The notes beneath the pieces are model-generated. The model searched no databases, was not told the DNA's origin, and was given only the letters and a program-made list of their open reading frames with translations. From assembly GCA_021464245.1 (NCBI GenBank), contig JADCRB010000001.1:4074829-4138828 (forward strand): 64,000 nt of DNA, given 5' to 3'. A program made the translations under genes and the position numbers. Positions 33,590 through 47,106 of this stretch are shown piece after piece (position 1 is the stretch's first letter; every line of letters starts with the position of its first letter). The DNA comes from Carallia brachiata (Eukaryota; Streptophyta; Magnoliopsida; Malpighiales; Rhizophoraceae).

Positions 33590-35145
33590 TCAGAAAGCTA
33601 TTCGAATGTCTTTTATAAATTTATGAGAAAGTTTTCACATGGATGTCTATGGAGAAAAATATGGTCCAAAAAATGAAGCATGCACAACTTATCAAGATAC
33701 ACTGAATTAGTCAATTTCTAGAGGACACTGTGATTAGCTAGAGATGAATTATCAATCAAACCTTATAGACAAAAATATTCTATCTATTTTTTAAATTCAC
33801 AAAAATCACATTAGAGATCTGTGGAGAAAGTTACTATCAATCTACTGGAACGCGTACAAGCTCTCATGACAGGCAGAATCAGTCAAATTTGAGATGTAAC
33901 ATTTAGATGGAGAGGAAACAACCATTGATCTATACATGGATGAAAAGATCTATGAGTTTACTTTCAAATGCTAGAAACAGAACATGATTTGGAGCAATAT
34001 GGACAGAGTTCTAATTGATTCTTTGAAAAGTGTCAAAGTTACTATATCAAGGATAAAGGAAAGTTATTTGAATTTATTCAAGCTATGGAAGCATTCATTT
34101 TCGAGATCATACGAGCAAATATTTTATATTCAATGTGTGCAAGGAAAATAATTTCATGAGTTGATGAGGCTCTAGAGAGATTCAAATATAAAGACCACGT
34201 TAGAGCAAGCCAAGATCAAGTTAGAGCAAGCCTCATTTGCTTTGAAAATTTCCAAAAAGCTTTCTTATTTGAAGTTCTCAAATCTCTTCATTGCTAGAAG
34301 TTTTTCCAGTTAACAATTATTTGAATTTTTTCCAAAAAAGGAGTTCATTGCTAAAAATTTTTGCCAATCCGAAAAAAAAAGCATTGAAGTCCAAGATTAT
34401 CCTCCAATGGCTACTTTATCGTATAGTAGCCTCCATTTGTTGTATATATACCACTTATACAAAAATTCCTTACATGTACTTTCACTTTGTAGTGAGTTTA
34501 TGTTGAGGTTCAAAAGGAAAAAGACAGAGAAAACTAAAGCTAGAGCAAGAAATCTTTATTTTAAGAGCAAGAGTTGCTCAAAATGAAAAAGAGAGAAACA
34601 TAAGAGTTGTACAGTTTTAGAACGATAGATTGTGAGTTTAAAAAGAAATCTAAGAGTTGAGAAAGAGATTAAGGGTGCTCTAATACAAAGTTTTGATCAA
34701 GTGATCAAAGAAAATGAGTAAATGTGCTCTTGGTCAGGTGACCAATGGTTGTAAGGGTTTAATCTTCATTCGTGAAGAAGATCGAGATAGTGGATTGTGG
34801 AATACCCTAGGGAAAGTTTGCAGATTGGACGTGGCCTTGGGGATAAATTGAACCACTATAAATCTCTTTTGTTGATTTCTCTATCCCTTAAAGTCCTTTA
34901 TTATTTTTCATTTTCACACACTTTGCACTTGTCCATATTATGATTGTTCATCACCACTCACACTTGACTAAAATTGGTTATTCTACTGTATTTGTTTATT
35001 ATTACTTGCGCACTATCCCCTTAACATTCATATTGCGTTTTAGATTTATTTTGTTTGCTCACGATCATCTAGATAGTCACGAGTTTTTTTAATTACCTAG
35101 TTCATACTCCCCTCTTAGGTAATTTCAAGATCAACGATTAGTATC
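33590..35145 (+). repeat. Probable LTR of a SIRE-like copia element
   Basis: The segment resembles SIRE/Maximus-type LTRs in style. Diagnostic pieces are GGTTGTAAGGGTTT, GTGAAGAAGATCG, GATAGTGGATTGTGGAAT, CACTATAAATCTCT and the end CTTAGGTAATTTCAAGATCAA. A degenerate primer binding site, TTAGTATCACAGG (canonical TTGGTATCAGAGC), follows at about 35139. The left boundary is uncertain and no second LTR was found. Confidence 0.6.
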
Positions 35146-35189
35146 ACAGGTTGGTTTTTGTATCATAGGTGTAATCACCTCTGAGTTAA

Positions 35190-37575
35190 GATCCCATGGC
35201 AACTCCTTTAAGTCATGCCATAAATACACTTCCTTGTTTTAACATTTTTCCCTTTTGCAGTGGAGGAAGAGGATGGAAGTTTACTTACAATCATTTGATT
35301 TTGGGTTATGGAAAATCATCATTATTGGTTTTTGTTCCAAACCCAAGTTTGATTGGGATGATGTTTACATGAAAAAACTCTATCAATATTAAAGCAATAC
35401 GTATTTTATATGATTCTTTTAATGATGATATTTATGTCAAAGTTTCTAAAGATATTTGAGATTTTTTTGAATGTTACTATTCTACTAACCCAAAAATTTT
35501 CATTGTTGACCATGTTGATGATTGCATGCTTGTGAAAGATAATTTTTTTCCATCAACATGAGGAACGTCAACAAAAGAACATATGCTAGACGATGGCTCC
35601 CATGATTATTGTGTGGATGATATTGAGAGTTTTACAAGTTTTCAATTGATGAAGTTGAATGTGAATCCTCAAATATTCATATGTTGACTTTTGAAAGAAG
35701 AGAAGCATCTATGTTAATGGGAATGAAGTGCAAGGAAAATGAAATATACTTTATGAGCCAGAAGAGAAAGATAACCTTTATCTTTAATGCTTGTAAGGAT
35801 ATTAATGAGCTTTTTTGAATGCGTGAATAGGAAGTTCCCTTAGTTAGTGGCAGAAAAGAAAGATCTCAATGCTCTAAGAAAGTCATTGGAGCATGAGAGT
35901 GAGTCAATGAAGTTCGAAAATAAATCTACCACTCAAAAGAGTAATGATTAACAAAAAAAGCAGATGATGAAGTAATCATCAAAGTACAAAAGACAAACAA
36001 CCTTAAAGAGGAGAAGCTTTTATTTAAGAAGAAAATCTCAAATCCCCAAATTTCCCTTTTAGAGTTTGTCAAAGGGAAAGAAAAGCTTGATTCATTGCTT
36101 ATCTCCCAAAGGCCTTTCAATGACATGAGTGTATTAGGTTTTAACCATACATGTCATTGACTCAAAATTCAAACTACGACTGCCACATGCAAGCACAGGC
36201 ATTAACATCATATCATGATTTTTCAACTAGAAAATCATCGTTTATGTATGCTCATTCATCACAGCACCAAAGAACTCAAGCTTAAAGTGGTTTGGCCAAG
36301 AGGCCAAGGCATGCATCACGGCCTTACATGCATAATTTTGTTAGGCTATTACATAGTCATTCATTTTCTCAAGATAGACATCATGTTAGATGTCTTTATT
36401 GTGGTGATTATGGTCATATGGCACACTCATGAAACATTAGAAAGAGCATTAAAAGTATGAGATTTTGAACTAGCCACTCAAAGCTATTTTTCAGCTCAAT
36501 GAACAGGCGAGCATCTGACCACTGATTTCTTCTTTCAAAAGCAACTGACCACGTTATTTCTTTTGCTAAAAATCTCAAAAATTCAACTTCAAAATTCCTT
36601 TTCTTTGAAAACCATCGAGCTTCCTTGTCTAAAATCCTTGAAATTCTTTAAATTTATAAATTCTAAAAGATAAACTTTCAACATCCAAGAGAAGGAAGAT
36701 GATTGATTTAGATCTTTTCTTTAAGACTACTATTTTCTTTCCTCCACAAAGATTTTTGTTGACCTTTATAGTTTTGTATTTGCAATTATAGATATTTGTA
36801 CTTTCGTACGCTTAGTTGACTATGTGATTGCATGCTTGATTGCCGAATCTTTGCATGCTTATGAGTTATGCTATAATGACAATGAGTTTATACTTTTGAA
36901 TAGAAAATTTTCTGCTCAAATGTACTCATTTAGTACCTCTCATTTCTTGTGAAATTGTTCCTTTGATGACAAGCATATTGATCGTCTTTGTCTTTACATG
37001 AGGTAATGGTTCCCAAAAAGAAAAGGAGCTTATTTGATGTTATTTCTTATCTCTACAGTCCCAAATAAGATCGTGTACTGAAAACAAAATCTTCAATTGT
37101 TTGTGTAAGAACCATAATGGAATTGTTCAATCTTATAGTAAAATAAATCAGCAATATCATCAATAAGCTATCCAAGAGATAAAAGAAAATGGGGAGAGTG
37201 TTACAATGATTTATTCTACTTTCTTTGAAATTGGTATATGAATTGAAGCACTACAAGTTGGGACATTAGTGCATGATTCAAGGCAAATGATATCAATAAT
37301 TGCTTGGAATTATAGTTGGTATGAAGGAGCTTCCTTTGCTTCATTATTTGGATCAAGCTTCATCATTACAATTACGACATCAACTCTAAGAGTTGACACA
37401 TCATACAAAGTTTGAATGTTCATTGGTATCATTATTCTTGTTATGTTCTTTTAGTCTCACATTCATAACCTGCATCTCGTTACTTCTTGAATTTATAATC
37501 TTACTTGAAAATTATGGTTATACTTAGTTTTGCCCTTGAGGTTCATGCTTGTTCGATATCATTTAAGGGGAGCAC
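35190..37575 (+). pseudogene. SIRE-like copia gag remnant and spacer
   Basis: Broken frames after 35190 read like copia gag (GWKFTYNHL, YDSFNDDIYVKVSKDI), with stops every few tens of codons. A Lys/Glu-rich stretch lies around 35830-35950. A zinc-knuckle remnant CLYCGDYGHMAHS at 36391-36429 has lost its last Cys. No RT or integrase is visible. A purine run (TTTAAGGGGAGC near 37561-37572) could be the old polypurine tract. Confidence 0.55.
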
Positions 37576-38213
37576 ATGATTTGTTGGAGTTCGATTGATT
37601 ATATTCATGTGTTGTTGTACCATTACATGTTATGGTAAAGGGGAGCTGCCAATAAATCTTTTATCAGATTACGTCACATCAACACGTGTTTACTGTGTTG
37701 ATCCCATTACATTGCTGTTAAGTTTTTTCGTTTTAGTTTTTAATTAGAATGAAAGTTCTAACTCAACAAGGAAAAGAATTCTTACACAGCGTAGTTGCTT
37801 TAGAATTAGGATTTCAATGTCTATACGTGTACACATGGTAAATAAAACTATTGCTTTAAACCAACATAAAATTTAGGGGATAAAGGTCATGGATTTACCA
37901 AAAAAAAAAAAAAACATGTGGATAAGTGTAAGAGAAAATGTAGAAGACGATGAAGTTCATCTAATAGGGTTAAGGACCTTGTTAACATCTCAATTTTAAT
38001 TATAAGCCATGCATGGCCCGTAATTGGGAGAAGTGCAATTTTCGTTTGTCGGGATTGCAATGGACCAAAAGCAAAATTATCTAGGTCTTGCTACAAACAA
38101 CACTAGGAACAAACATCTAGGCCATAAGTCTTTGAAATAAGTTGTCCATGTTGTTTAGGTAATCTAATTTGTAATTGATGTTTTTAATTATTATTAGAAG
38201 GGCACTATTATAT
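37576..38213. other. Unassigned, no gene seen
   Basis: No coding or repeat structure was recognised. A poly(A) run lies near 37900-37913. Confidence 0.4.
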
Positions 38214-38401
38214 AGGCATACAAATTTGTCAAACGATTTGATCATATTACAACAACATATATACTTTTGCAACAATATATATACTTTTTGCAAGAAAAAA
38301 ATAAAGTGTAAATTTATGTTAGAAAAAATATAATTGTTGCTACAAAAACTATAGTTGTTGTTGCAATATGACCAAATCATTTGGCAAAAAATGTATGGCC
38401 A
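38214..38401. repeat. Hairpin MITE with inverted repeats
   Basis: Left arm AGGCATACAAATTTGTCAAA..GATTTGATCATATTACAACAAC and right arm ...GTTGTTGTTGCAATATGACCAAATCATTTGGC..TGTATGGCC are reverse complements over about 50 bp with few mismatches. The centre is rich in TTGCAA and ATATAT. About 188 bp in total. No target duplication resolved. Confidence 0.75.
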
Positions 38402-39233
38402 TTAACTTTTTCCCTTATTCGAAAATTAGAATGAGAATTAGTCATTTATAATTTGCTCTGTCATACTTTCTTTTCAAGTTCTTAAGGCATCTCATTATCT
38501 AGGAATCAAACCTAAAGAAATAGAAGAGTTTTCTAAAATATCTGATATCTATCCATATTGGATACGAAAAAGATGAAGTGCATATTTCTTCTTAAAAACT
38601 CAAAAAGATAAAAAGTTTGTATTTCTTTTCAATGCAAGAAGATACATGTTAAAAATAATCTTACAATTATGGAAATTTGATTACAATTAAATTGATAAAT
38701 TTTAGTGTAATCAAAATGGCATTCGAACAACTTAATAGTATTACAATATAATTATTACATATAATACAACCTATGTGGATCATAAGCTACTCAATATGTA
38801 TTTCTTTGCTTTTTATAAATCATATACCTACAGTTTTTAGAATTAGAACTTGAAACCTCCATCTAAGTTTTATTAACTAGGATGTCCCTTAGGGGATCCT
38901 AGAATTTTTATTTTGATTAAATCTCTATGATTGTTTTTTGTTTATTGAGAAACTCATTGAATCATGTGGTACACAATAGGAATAACTTTCTTCATCCTCG
39001 TAAAACCCATACCTTTTTCCTATAATTAGAATATGAGGCGTCTAAAATAGAAGTATAAGTTCTAACTTTAACAATTTGAGAAGTGGACACATAGGAAGGT
39101 AAAATTATTGATCTTATAGACAAAACAGTGTATGCCACATTAACATAAATGACAACTTTATTTACAACGATGGAATGCAACTATTTGCAAGAATTATCTA
39201 TCTGGTGCTTGTTAATTTTACTCTTTTTTTTTT
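38402..39233. other. Unassigned AT-rich DNA
   Basis: No gene recognised; the short minus-strand ORF at 38992-39180 has no known domain. Confidence 0.4.
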
Positions 39234-39345
39234 GAGTAAAACTAACTCATGATCTAACATCATTTAAATATTATTTTTAATTTTTTTTATTTAAGTAGAC
39301 CCTACTTATTGTATGGTGTAAGATCATGAGTAAGTTATACTTATT
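39234..39345. repeat. Small inverted repeat, MITE-like
   Basis: GAGTAAAACTAACTCATGATCTAACA and GTGTAAGATCATGAGTAAGTTATAC are imperfect reverse complements about 50 bp apart. It may be a small decayed MITE. Confidence 0.4.
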
Positions 39346-40337
39346 TAAAAACAGAGAGTCAAAATAGAAATCCATTTACTGTTGTGGATTATTTAATTGG
39401 AGAGGCAGGAAGCCATGAAGCTTCATAAAGGTTAAAAGAGGGGGAGTTCCTTGTTTGATCTAATTATCAACCAATGATTTAATTGAGTAAAAAAAAGAAA
39501 AAAACACTTACACATTTTTTCACCAACGAAGGATCAAAAAAGTATAAGAACATCTTTTTCATCGTTCCTTTTTATCTCAAATATCGTTCATCATTCCTTT
39601 TACATTGTTGTCCACTTTTGGCTAACAAACAAAAAAGGCAACATTGGTTCTATATGGATTGACATCCTTTTCGGCTCCACCTCATTAGCTCTCCATTTCT
39701 ATCAACACCTTTGCTACTTATATATTGAGACCAACCACAAGAATATGATGACATCTATGCTATCATATCTTTAAGAGCAAAGATGAATGGAAAAGCAACA
39801 AGGGAACGGTGAACAGAAGAAAGCTATAAGAATTTAGCTTTCTGCAACTTAGAGAAAGGAATAGTGAGAGAGAAAGAAAGAGGAATAGCTTGGACGGATG
39901 ATTCGAAGGGGACCAAGGGGAGGGTTTTATTTGTTAGGCCAATAAATTTCCAATTTTTTAATTGTTTTTAACAAATATTAAAAAATTTGAAAAAAATAAC
40001 CTAAATTGTAATTTTTTAAAAAAATTAATTTTCATGTCATAATATTATCTGATGTGGAATATGAGGAGATGGCGTGTCACTCACTGGACCATTAGGTATA
40101 ACATTTAATAGCTGACTAACAGAAAAAGGTAAAAAATATTGATGGAAGAAACATAGAGAGTGAATTTTGAAACAAAAAAAAAATTGTAGATAAAATTCCC
40201 GAAAGGCTTAAAGATGGTGGTAAGATTAAGGGTTTTGACTTCTTCTATATATACTATTTACATGGATTTTGAGTCACTATATTAAATACATATCACTTAT
40301 TTTGAACAATCTACCACTTACTAAGTGGGTGTATCTA
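39346..40337. other. Unassigned intergenic DNA
   Basis: Nothing recognisable; purine-rich stretch around 39850-39900 and AT-rich tracts after 39950. Confidence 0.4.
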
Positions 40338-40999
40338 TAGGTGTCAAAACGGGTCATCGGGTTGGGTTTGGGTTGGGTCACTTCGGGTTCGGGTCACTTC
40401 AGGTCGGGTTACTTATGGGTCAAGTTATCTTCGGGTCAAGTTATCTTCGGGTCATTTTGGGTTGACACTTCAGGTTCAGTCGGGTTCGAGTCGGGTTCGG
40501 GTCAACCCACGGGTTGGTCACGTCATCAAAAATGATGACATGACATTTTTTATTAAAAATTTTAAAAATTTAAAAATTCTAAAAATTTTACTAAAAATTC
40601 TTAAAAATCAAAGAAAATCATATGATTGAAAAATAATTGAAGAAATTTCTTTTAAAATATTTTAAAAATTAAAATAAAATTTAAAACTGTATAAAAAATC
40701 TCAAAATATTCTAAAAAAATTTATAATTAAGATTTATATTAAAATAGTATAATCTATACTCTTTATAATATAAAATATGCTAAATGTTTTCATTTTATAT
40801 TTTTGTTCCCTTAAGAAAAAAAAAAAGTTCGGGTCAAACGGGTCGGGTTAGGGTTGGGTCGGGTTTGACCCAAAGATTTTCGGGTCATTCGGGTTCGGGT
40901 CATTTCGGGTTAGGTCATCTTTTGGGTCGGGTTCGGGTTGTATTTTTTCGGCGGGTTCGGGTCAACCCATCGGGTCGGATTAGATTTTGACACCTCTAG
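40338..40999. mobile_element. hAT-like MITE with GGGTC/GGGTT repeats
   Basis: Ends are inverted repeats: TAGGTGTCAAAACGGGTC at the left and ...GATTTTGACACCTCTAG at the right. Flanking TGTATCTA (40330-40337) and TGTATCCT (41000-41007) look like an 8-bp target duplication with two mismatches, as for hAT elements. Both ends hold many CGGGTC, CGGGTT and TTCGGGTC units (40345-40520 and 40828-40978). The middle is AT-rich with no ORF, so it is non-autonomous. Confidence 0.78.
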
Positions 41000-42155
41000 T
41001 GTATCCTACTACTTCACTTCTGAGCGCACCATTTACAAGAGTTTGAAATGTTTTCAATGTGAAACATTAACCCTGTTAATTGTGATTTCATAAATTAAGG
41101 ATATTTAACATTAACTATATAAGAATTAATTATGCAAATAAATTAAATTACTTATTTATAATTATTAAATTAAAGTAGATCGTTAATTATCTTAATTTTT
41201 TATTTTGAATTCAAATGATATTATACGCCAATTCAAACAATATATTTATATGCAATTAAGAAAAGAAATGAATTCGAGGACATTGATTGGTCAACTAAAT
41301 AATTAACTTTTTTTATTAATTCTAATTTGTTGAGTTTGGTAAATAAAAGTATTTGATCGTTTAAATGGTAAACATTAATCATGCAAATAAAATCAGCAAA
41401 TTCATTATTTATAATTATTACATTAATATTTTTTTTAACTGATTCTATTTATTTGATTGTGAATTTTGCACCAATTCAAAAAAGAATTCTAGTTAGAAGT
41501 TATACATCATTAAGGAAAGAAATCAATTTGTTACAGTGATTGTTAAACTAATTAATTAAGTCTTAACTATTAGAAATTCATGTTTAGAATAGAAAGGGAA
41601 ATTGATAAATGGTTATTTGTTGATTTAGGAAATTGATGAGTTGGTATTGTGCCATATAAATTTGAGATATTCAATCAAAAGTTAATTTTATTCTTTTTAT
41701 AATACTAAATCGAGCATGACAAAAAACCAGGCCAGACTGGATGAACTAAATTAGACAAAAATGAAGCCAAATTTAAACCTTAATTAGAATCGGATCAAAA
41801 CGAGAACTTATAGTTTGAATCAAATAAGAACACAACCGCTTTCTTGCAGTTGGATGTTGAAATTGGAACTACTAGTTTGAAGTCTAAACTGCAGTCAAAT
41901 TGGACTGTGGTCATGTCTAGCAATTATATTATATTGTAAGCTTATTTTATGTGTTGCATAATTTTATATTTTAAACATGATTTTTGAACTTATTGGAATA
42001 TTACATTAGGATTTTCATATAAATATAATGATAATTTCTTATACATAATTAGAAACAATTAGTGTGATTAGAAACCAATTGTCATAGTTTTAATTTGTAG
42101 TTTAATTTTGATTGAAAATTTACATGTATTTGGCTCTAATTATGATATATGAAAT
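41000..42155. other. AT-rich intergenic DNA
   Basis: No genes or clear repeats recognised. Confidence 0.45.
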
Positions 42156-42572
42156 TGTTGGAAATTAAAGGCATCAAATTCCATATAAAAAATTACTGCA
42201 AAATATAAATACCTCAATTGAAGGTTGTAAAATAATCCAGGATCTAGGTTCAATCACCAACCTTCTTGGCATCAAATCACAATCAGAAATCACTCTTATT
42301 TTCATGGCGCAAATACCATAAGATGGAGAACAATCATACTGACTCTCATATTCTCACTGTCGTTCTCTTTATAACCTTTTGCATCAATTTGATTTCCAAC
42401 GTTGGTTACTATAGAAAACTGAGAGGAGAGTCTTTTATATATGGGAGTGATTTTGGGTTTTCATCTTCCCTCGTATATATGACTGATACCCATTAATTGA
42501 CGCATTTAATTATTAGGTCGATTCAAATCAATTAACTCGTTATGGACAAATACCCATATATGTAAATCAACA
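42156..42572 (-). repeat. 3' LTR (element orientation) of the LARD-like element
   Basis: Matches 51257-51695 throughout. The main differences are a ~20-bp segment present only in the right copy (near 51380-51400) and scattered substitutions. TCTTTTATATATGGGAG near 42430 could, in antisense, be part of transcript end or promoter signals; strand role not resolved. Confidence 0.9.
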
Positions 42573-42903
42573 TCCCCGATTTGCACATAATGGGTCATTA
42601 CTCGACCATGTGACCATTGGATTTTCTCAAAACATACTTTTATACTTGGTAAGTGAGTCATACGACCTGCAAGTACGCCTGCACTTGAAAGCTCAAACTA
42701 TGCATCTGTTAGGGATATCATAGCGGCTACTACCCTTAGGAAAAAAAAAATAACAATTATAATAATGCCTCGTAGTGGCCCAGACTCATTTTGTCACATC
42801 AGTCACAATTCACTTTATCCTTCCAAGGCTAAACTTAACACATTTCCTTACTATGTATCCATAGTTATGCTCAATCCTCATTAAATGAGTTAATTGGTCG
42901 ACC

Positions 42904-45000
42904 AATGAATACATATAATAGATGATTCACAACAATAATCTTCTTTCCACACTTATAACTATCGGTGTTAGTCCAATCGCTTTTCTAGACATGCCTGGAA
43001 GGTCGAATCTACTATGACCGTAAGTAACATGCTAAAGTAGCGATCACTAAACTAACACCTCAAGATATATTTGGAAGTAACAGAGGGCACAAATAGAAGC
43101 TATATTATAGCTTCAAGGGACTCACACAGTGAAGAAGCAGGGTTCAATCTTTCCACTTCCTTATTGGTCGTTTAATTAGCACACATAGTATGAATCATGT
43201 GTTATGATGAGTTTTCTTTTTCTCAGAGCGTATGTCAGTTTTCTTTGTCTTTTGATTCACCATATAGATCTTAGTCAGTTGCACTCAAGCAACTAATTGA
43301 GTTCTCCAAGTACCCGCTTTTCAAAGCACCAACCAATATCTCACATCTAACCTTTCACAGGTTATATGGATAATGGGTAATCCATATCAGCCTTATTTTT
43401 TTCTTTTAATCTCTAAGGTCTCATCTTGATTCTTTTAAGGTAACCTTAAATTTTTTAGCACAGCTTTCTTTAAATTGTCTCTCACTCAAATGGTCTCATC
43501 TTTACTTACCCTTAAAGCGATAGAGGCAATTGCCCGTGTGAGTGGGCCAATCTCAACTCGTGTGGCATACCTTTCGAGTAACATATTTAATACTTGTACA
43601 TACACAGTGTCAATTAATTGTGGCTATATTTCTATATTAGCATCAACATACTGCACTTCATGCAAATATGTAAGTCTTTACTTAACTTTCAAAGACTTAA
43701 CTGGATATTCCTCCACTTGCGTTACTGTGTCTCTTATTGAGTTGTACTTCATGTTGGGCTTAATGTCTTGCTCAATATCTCTTGAGTAAGTACCACTTAC
43801 AAAATTGTTATCTAAACACAGTTGTAGTCTATGACAATTCCAACGTTTTAAGATCTTTTCAAGCAACGTTATTGCTTATTGCAACTAAAATCATGCAATC
43901 AGCTTTGCCTCTATTTGCATAATGTTATGCACGTGTACTTCTTGCTTTTCCATTTAATAGTCTCACTATTAAGCAAGCAAGCAAGTTCATTTATCATTTT
44001 ACACTTATTCAAGTCATTATTCTCAATAATAACTTAAAACCACATTAAGTGTAGGTTTTTCTCCTTGTAACACTCCTTGTCACTTGGAGACTAGTTGTAG
44101 TGCCCATCAAGAATTCCAATACGTATTTTCACATGCATATGTGAAATTAAGAACTTCATTAACTTAAAGTTCTATCGTACAACTCAAACGTGAAATTTAC
44201 TTACTATCGTAGTACTGAACTGTGATACCATTCCTGTGTGATTACTAAAGTTAAAAAGTTTATAGAGATAATGTAAGACTCAAACTCCAATCGAGTGTCT
44301 ACAGGATACAATGATGATATTGTTCAAGAACTTTTCTTAAAACAATTCATTGTTTTACTTAACAAATTTAGGACAATCTTGTCCACATTGTTCGTCCTTG
44401 TCCTTCTACCTTACTGTAGAAGACAATCATTTTGAATGATTTAGACGAACTCCTCATAATCTCTAACCACTCGTACATTGCGAACATATAGATATAAAAT
44501 TACAAACTATGCGTCAAACGCTTAACATACATATAGTGGTTATCCTGGGATCATTACAAATCCACATGAAATTTACCCATTGCAATTTCAATACACAAAC
44601 CACCTTCATTATTCTAGGTCAAAAGGAGTTTGCAACTTTTGCATTCTGGACCTATCACAATGAACATTATGTTCTAGTTTGTTCTCCACACAGGAAAACA
44701 ACTTTATAGTATGCTTTATGTAATTCTAAATCTAAAGTGCAACTGAGGTGAGATTTTAGGCTGATCAAACATAAAGGTTTACAAAATAACATGTCTATTT
44801 ATTAGACACATACTCATCACCGCTAGTGAGTCTTGTGTTTTGTATATATTTACTTAGCGTATGTCTAAGAATTCGCTCATTCTCTATCGTTTTACTCTTA
44901 AATGCAAATCTAACATGTTCTAGACACAATTAGATTTCTTTGACTTCTTATTTGATCGCTATTTTCTATTCACATTAAGTACAGTACGAGAGAGCATTTC
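42904..45000 (+). repeat. Internal tandem duplication of the LARD, copy 1
   Basis: Begins AATGAATACATATAATAGATGA and ends GTACGAGAGAGCATTTC. The whole 2.1 kb repeats directly at 45001-47106 with only scattered substitutions and short indels. The 104-codon ORF at 43475-43789 (MVSSLLTLKAIEAIA...) recurs in copy 2 but has no recognisable domain. Confidence 0.92.
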
Positions 45001-47106
45001 AATGAATACATATAATAGATGACTGACAGCAATAATCTTCTTTCCACCCTTATAGCTATCGGTGTTAGTCCAATTGCTTTCCTAGACATGCCTGGAAGGT
45101 CGAATCTACTATGACCGTAAGTAATATGCTAAAGAAGCGATCACTAAACTAACACCTCAAGATATATTTGGAAGTAACATAGGGCACAAATAGCAGCTAT
45201 ATTATAGCTTCAAGGGACTCACACAGTGAAGAAGCAGGGTTCAATCTTTCCATTTCCCTTATTGGTCGTTGAATTAGCACACATGGTATAAATCATGTGT
45301 TATGATGAGTTTTCTTTTTCTCGGAGCGTATGTCAGTTTTCTTTGCCTTTTGATAACTCACCATATAGATCTTAGTATAGTTACTCTCAAGCAACTAACC
45401 TGAGTTCTCCAAGTACACTTTTCAAAGCACCAACCAATATCTCACATCTGACTTTTCACAGGTTATATGGACAATGGGCAATCCATATCAGCCTTATTTT
45501 TTTTCTTTTAATCTCTAAGGTCTCATCTTGATTCTTTGAAGGTAACCTTAAATTTTTGAGCACAATTTTCTTTAAATTGTCCCTCACTCAAATGGTCTCA
45601 TCTCTACTTACCCTTAAAGCGATAGAGGCAATTGCCTGTGTGAGTGTGCCAATCTCAACTTGTGTGACATACCTTTCGAGTAACATATTTAATACTTGTA
45701 CATACACAGTGTCAATTAATTGTGGCTATATTTCTATATTAGCATCAACATACTGCACTTCATGCAAATATGTAAGTCTTTACTTAACTTTCAAAGACTT
45801 AACTGGATATTCCTCCACTTGCGTTACTGTGTCTCTTATTGAGTTGTACTTCATGTTGGGCTTAATGTCTTGCTCAATATCTCTTGAGTAAGTACCACTT
45901 ATAAAATTGTTATCTAAACACACTTGTAGTCTATGACAATTCCAACATTTTAAGATCTTTTCAAGCAACGTTATTGCCTATTGCAACTAAAATCATGCAA
46001 TCAGCTTTGCCTCTATTGCATAATGTTATGCACGTGTACTTCTTGCTTTTCCATTTACTAGTCTCACTATTAAGCAAGCAAGCAAGTTCATTTATCATTT
46101 TACACTTATTCAAGTGATTATTCTCAATAATAACTTAAAACCACATTAAGTGTAGGTTTTTCTCCTTGTAACACTCCTTGTCACTTGGAGACTAGTTGTA
46201 GTGCCCATCAAGAATTCCAATACGTATTTCACATGCATATGTGAAATTAAGAACTTCATTAACTTAAAGTTCTATCGTACAACTCAAACGTGAAATTTAC
46301 TTACTATTGTAGTACTGAACTGTGATACCATTCCTGTGTGATTACTAAAGTTAAAAAGTTTATAGAGATAATGTAAGACTCAAACTCCAATCGAGTGTCT
46401 ACATGGATACAATGATGATATTGTTCAAGAACTTTTCTTAAAACAATTCATTAGTTTTACTTAACAAATTTAGGACAATCTTGTCCATATTGTTCGTCCT
46501 GTCCTTCTACCTTACTGTAGAAGACAATCATTTTTGAATGATTTTGACGAACTCCTCATAATCTCTAACCACTCGTACATTGCGAAAATATAGATATAAA
46601 ATTACAAACTATGCGTCAAACGCTTAACATACATATGGTGGTTATCGTGGATTATTACAAATCCACATGAAATTTACCCATTGTAATTTCAATACCACAA
46701 ACCACCTTCATTATTCTAGGTCAAAAGGAGTTTGCAACTTTTGCATTCTTGACCTATCACAATGAACATTATGTTCTAGTTTGTTCTCCACACAGGAAAA
46801 CAACTTTCTAGTATGCTTTATGTAATTCTAAATCTAAAGTGTAATGAGGTGAGATTTTAGGCTGATCAAACATAAACCCAAAGGTTTACAAAATAACTTG
46901 CCTATTTATTAGACACATACTCATCACCGCTAGTGAGTCTTGTATTTTGTATATATTTACTTAGCGTATGTCTAAGAATTCGCTCATTCTCTATCGTTTT
47001 ACTCTTAAATGCAAATCTAACATGTTCTAGACACAATTAGATTTCTTTGACTTCTTATTTGATCGCTATCTTCTATTCACATTAAGTACAGCAAGAGAGC
47101 ATTTCA
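45001..47106 (+). repeat. Internal tandem duplication of the LARD, copy 2
   Basis: Directly abuts copy 1. The junction GAGCATTTC|AATGAATACA and the matching exit GAGCATTTCAATATTGC share the micro-overlap ATTTCAAT, so short-homology recombination or replication slippage is plausible. Copy differences such as the insertion CCCA near 46878 show these are two real copies. Confidence 0.92.

Noticed and set aside
40341..40990. Gly/Ser-rich ORFs, and possible interstitial telomere repeats
   Set aside because: The ORFs are translations of GGGTC/GGGTT units inside a MITE. The unit is not the plant telomere TTTAGGG.
43475..45891. Two related ~100-codon ORFs as a possible gene pair
   Set aside because: They are the same segment of a tandem duplication in a non-coding LTR element, with no domain and no extension.
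42904..47106. Tandem duplication as an assembly artefact
   Set aside because: The copies differ by many scattered substitutions and indels, so they are not one sequence placed twice, although reads should confirm.
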